Positions 6,098 to 7,205 of a stretch of DNA of 7,205 nt are shown here, in pieces. The first letter of the stretch is position 1, and every line of letters starts with the position of its first letter. Location of the stretch: assembly GCA_031281335.1 (NCBI GenBank), contig JAITFM010000099.1:1-7205 (forward strand), in the 5' to 3' direction. Under the pieces are notes generated by a model. The model made no database searches. It saw only the letters and a list, made by a program, of their open reading frames with translations, and had not been told where the DNA came from. Source of the DNA: Rickettsiales bacterium. GTDB taxonomy: Bacteria > Pseudomonadota > Alphaproteobacteria > Rickettsiales > Anaplasmataceae. Made by a program: the position numbers and the translations under genes.

Positions 6098-6171
6098 CTT
6101 GACAAGTTTCGACATTCCCCTTATCATAAAAATATGGGTATTTATAATCCCAAGGTCAGCTACTTGTCAAG
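6098..6171. repeat. Inverted pair CTTGACAAG / CTTGTCAAG
   Basis: CTTGACAAG (6098-6106) and its exact complement CTTGTCAAG (6163-6171) are 56 bases apart. Each is also a near-palindrome (CTTG-N-CAAG), and both are preceded by CTA, so the pair reads as direct repeats too. A smaller TGGG/CCCA pair lies inside, at about 6135-6152. This could be a hairpin, two protein-binding half-sites, or a remnant of a small mobile palindrome. Confidence 0.45.
6099..6127 (+). promoter_or_regulatory. Promoter-like element without an adjacent gene
   Basis: TTGACA (6099-6104), 17 bases, then TATCAT (6122-6127) match consensus at 11 of 12 positions. Transcription would start near 6134, some 250 bases before nuoE, with no open frame directly downstream. 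It may drive a small RNA or a long nuoE leader. The -35 lies within the left palindrome at 6098-6106. Confidence 0.4.
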
Positions 6172-6267
6172 CGTATAGAGCATTAACGCCAAGTTATTAA
6201 AATAGATATTGACCAGGGCTTCTTTTGCTTTTTTTTCTGTTTGGTAAATTTCTTAATGTTTATAGCT

Positions 6268-6312
6268 AAGGCAATTTAAGAGCACACAAAAAACGCCAAA
6301 AATAATTGCCTT
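6268..6312 (+). terminator. Inverted repeat followed by a short T-run, possible terminator
   Basis: AAGGCAATT (6268-6276) pairs perfectly with AATTGCCTT (6304-6312) around a 27-base A-rich loop, and the right arm runs into TTTT at 6311-6314. The long loop and short T-run make it a poor intrinsic terminator. It could end transcripts coming from the peptidase gene or from the promoter-like element at 6099. Confidence 0.3.
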
Positions 6313-6330
6313 TTCATGCAAGAAGTCTAA

Positions 6331-6358
6331 TTGCAATTATTGACCCTTTAAGTATAAT
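6331..6358 (+). promoter_or_regulatory. Putative nuoE-tgt promoter
   Basis: TTGCAA (6331-6336), a 16-base spacer and a perfect TATAAT (6353-6358) lie directly upstream of nuoE. Transcription would start near 6365, about 21 bases before the ATG at 6386. As nuoE and tgt abut, this probably drives both. Confidence 0.5.
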
Positions 6359-6385
6359 CTGTTGAGATTTACATGAACCTTACAG

Positions 6386-6886
6386 ATGAAAGAAAAAGAA
6401 GAGCAGTTTAGCTTTGCATCGGAAAATCTCAAGAAAGCAAAGAAGTTTATAGAGATATACCCAAAAGGTAAAGAAGGTAGTGCTGTTATGCCTTTACTAT
6501 ATCTGGTTCAAGAACAATGTGGATGGGTTCCTGAGTCTGCCATGCGCTACGTTGCTGATATGCTGCATATTCCACATATTCGCGTATGTGAAGTGGCAAA
6601 TTTTTACACCATGTATAATTTAAAACCAGTGGGTAAATATTTGATACAAGTTTGTAGGACAACCCCTTGCTGGTTATGCAGTAGCGAAGAAGTTTTAAAT
6701 ACCTTTAAAAAGAAACTTGGAATCAATATAGGTGAGACTACCAAAGATAATCTGTTTACTTTAAAAGAAGTTGAATGCCTTGGTGCGTGCGTTAATGCTC
6801 CTGTTGTGCAGATCAATGACAATTTTTATGAAAATCTTACTCCCGAAAAAGTAGAAAACATCATAGCAGAGCTTTCAAGCAAATAG
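6386..6886 (+). CDS. nuoE: NADH-quinone oxidoreductase subunit E (NuoE, 24 kDa type)
   Basis: NuoE is a peripheral-arm subunit of respiratory complex I. It works beside NuoF in the NADH-oxidising module on the cytoplasmic side and carries the [2Fe-2S] cluster N1a. The 166-residue length suits the family. The N-terminal helical part (about 10-60) includes MPLLYLVQEQCGWVP (35-49) and the EVANFYTMYNL segment (69-79) typical of the subunit. The thioredoxin-like part supplies all four cluster ligands: C90 and C95 in CRTTPC, and C131 and C135 in CLGAC. ATG 6386 has no good Shine-Dalgarno sequence, but the first 20 residues align with the charged N-terminus usual for the family and no better in-frame start is seen. 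No other nuo gene lies in the window, so nuoE is separated from at least its immediate complex I partners here. The stop codon is directly followed by the tgt ATG. Confidence 0.96.
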   Translation: MKEKEEQFSFASENLKKAKKFIEIYPKGKEGSAVMPLLYLVQEQCGWVPESAMRYVADMLHIPHIRVCEVANFYTMYNLKPVGKYLIQVCRTTPCWLCSSEEVLNTFKKKLGINIGETTKDNLFTLKEVECLGACVNAPVVQINDNFYENLTPEKVENIIAELSSK

Positions 6887-7205
6887 ATGGAAGGAAAGTT
6901 CTCATTTGAAATAACCAAGCAATCAGGTTCTGCAAGGGTTGGCACTATTAAAACTCAAAATGGAAACATAGAAACACCAGCATTTATATTTTGTGCAACC
7001 AAAGCTGCAATTAAAGCTGCGGATATTGAGAGAATCAGTGAAGCAGGTACTCAAATAATACTTTCCAACACCTATCACCTCATGCTCCAACCGGGAGAGG
7101 ATACCGTGGCAAAACTTGGTGGTTTGCACAAGATGATGGGATGGAATGGACCGATGCTAACTGATTCTGGTGGATACCAGATATTTAGCCTGGGACACGG
7201 ATCAG
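6887..7205 (+). CDS. tgt: Queuine tRNA-ribosyltransferase, Tgt (N-terminal part, cut by window edge)
   Basis: Tgt exchanges guanine 34 in GUN-anticodon tRNAs for a queuine precursor (preQ1 in most bacteria), a step in queuosine modification. The 106 residues present cover the start of the TIM barrel: ARVGTIKTQNGNIETPAF (16-33), IILSNTYHLMLQPG (57-70) and LTDSGGYQIFSL (91-102), where D93 matches the active-site Asp of the DSGGFQ motif. This copy has Tyr where most have Phe. The segment IFCATKAAIKA (34-44) replaces the common MPVGT-type sequence, which I associate with Rickettsiales versions. The ATG begins at the base after the nuoE stop, so translation is probably coupled; the end of nuoE (TCAAGCAAATAG) offers no strong ribosome site. 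About 270 residues should follow beyond the window. Confidence 0.94.
   Translation, partial: MEGKFSFEITKQSGSARVGTIKTQNGNIETPAFIFCATKAAIKAADIERISEAGTQIILSNTYHLMLQPGEDTVAKLGGLHKMMGWNGPMLTDSGGYQIFSLGHGS

Larger units (their letters stand above)
6054..6385. other. Non-coding spacer between peptidase gene and nuoE
   Basis: No open frame of coding character was found here. It begins with an A-rich stretch (6066-6094), then a promoter-like element and paired short palindromes (6098-6171), a T-run at about 6228-6238, an inverted repeat at 6268-6312 and the likely nuoE promoter at 6331-6358. The individual elements are listed separately. Confidence 0.6.

Noticed and set aside
6373..6411. Short upstream open frame overlapping the nuoE start (13 codons including stop)
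   Set aside because: It has no ribosome site and no sign of a regulatory peptide; such short frames are expected by chance.
6604..7129. Two minus-strand open frames opposite nuoE and tgt
   Set aside because: Both are antisense to strongly conserved plus-strand genes (cluster cysteines of NuoE, DSGGYQ region of Tgt).

Overview
The window looks like a piece of an AT-rich alphaproteobacterial genome of the Anaplasmataceae, most likely a Wolbachia. The pointers are a CtrA-type response regulator very close in sequence to the Caulobacter cell-cycle master regulator, a bacterial class A RNase P RNA, a stand-alone nuoE directly abutting tgt, and long AT-rich spacers. The genus call is inference from gene content and style; no database was consulted.

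Layout, left to right. (1) 1-934, minus: gpsA, glycerol-3-phosphate dehydrogenase, GTG start, cut by the left edge. (2) 935-1257: divergent AT-rich spacer with a perfect CtrA full box (TTAA-N7-TTAAC) at 1017-1032 and a degenerate one at 1060-1075. (3) 1258-2028, plus: ctrA. (4) 2075-2420, minus: rnpB, convergent with ctrA, closed by a perfect 12-bp P1 helix. (5) 2504-4888, minus: an unrecognised 794-residue mucin-like membrane protein made of a roughly 400-residue N-terminal region, a Thr-rich repetitive stalk, one glycine-zipper transmembrane helix and a Ser-rich tail. (6) 4889-5112: divergent promoter region, with a full-consensus sigma70-type promoter for the mucin-like gene on minus, a near-consensus promoter on plus, and a hairpin between them. 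(7) 5113-6053, plus: an HExxH metallopeptidase gene broken by a frameshift at about 5815. (8) 6054-6385: non-coding, with inverted repeats and two promoter-like elements. (9) 6386-6886, plus: nuoE. (10) 6887-7205, plus: the start of tgt, cut by the right edge.

Working together: gpsA (phospholipid precursor), nuoE (respiratory complex I), tgt (queuosine in tRNA) and rnpB (tRNA 5' maturation) are housekeeping genes. ctrA probably regulates itself, and possibly gpsA, through the box between them. The accessory core is the pair at 2504-6053: a mucin-like surface or secreted protein transcribed divergently from a zinc-peptidase gene, both from unusually good promoters for so AT-rich a genome. This is the most novel part of the window; any functional link between the two is inference.
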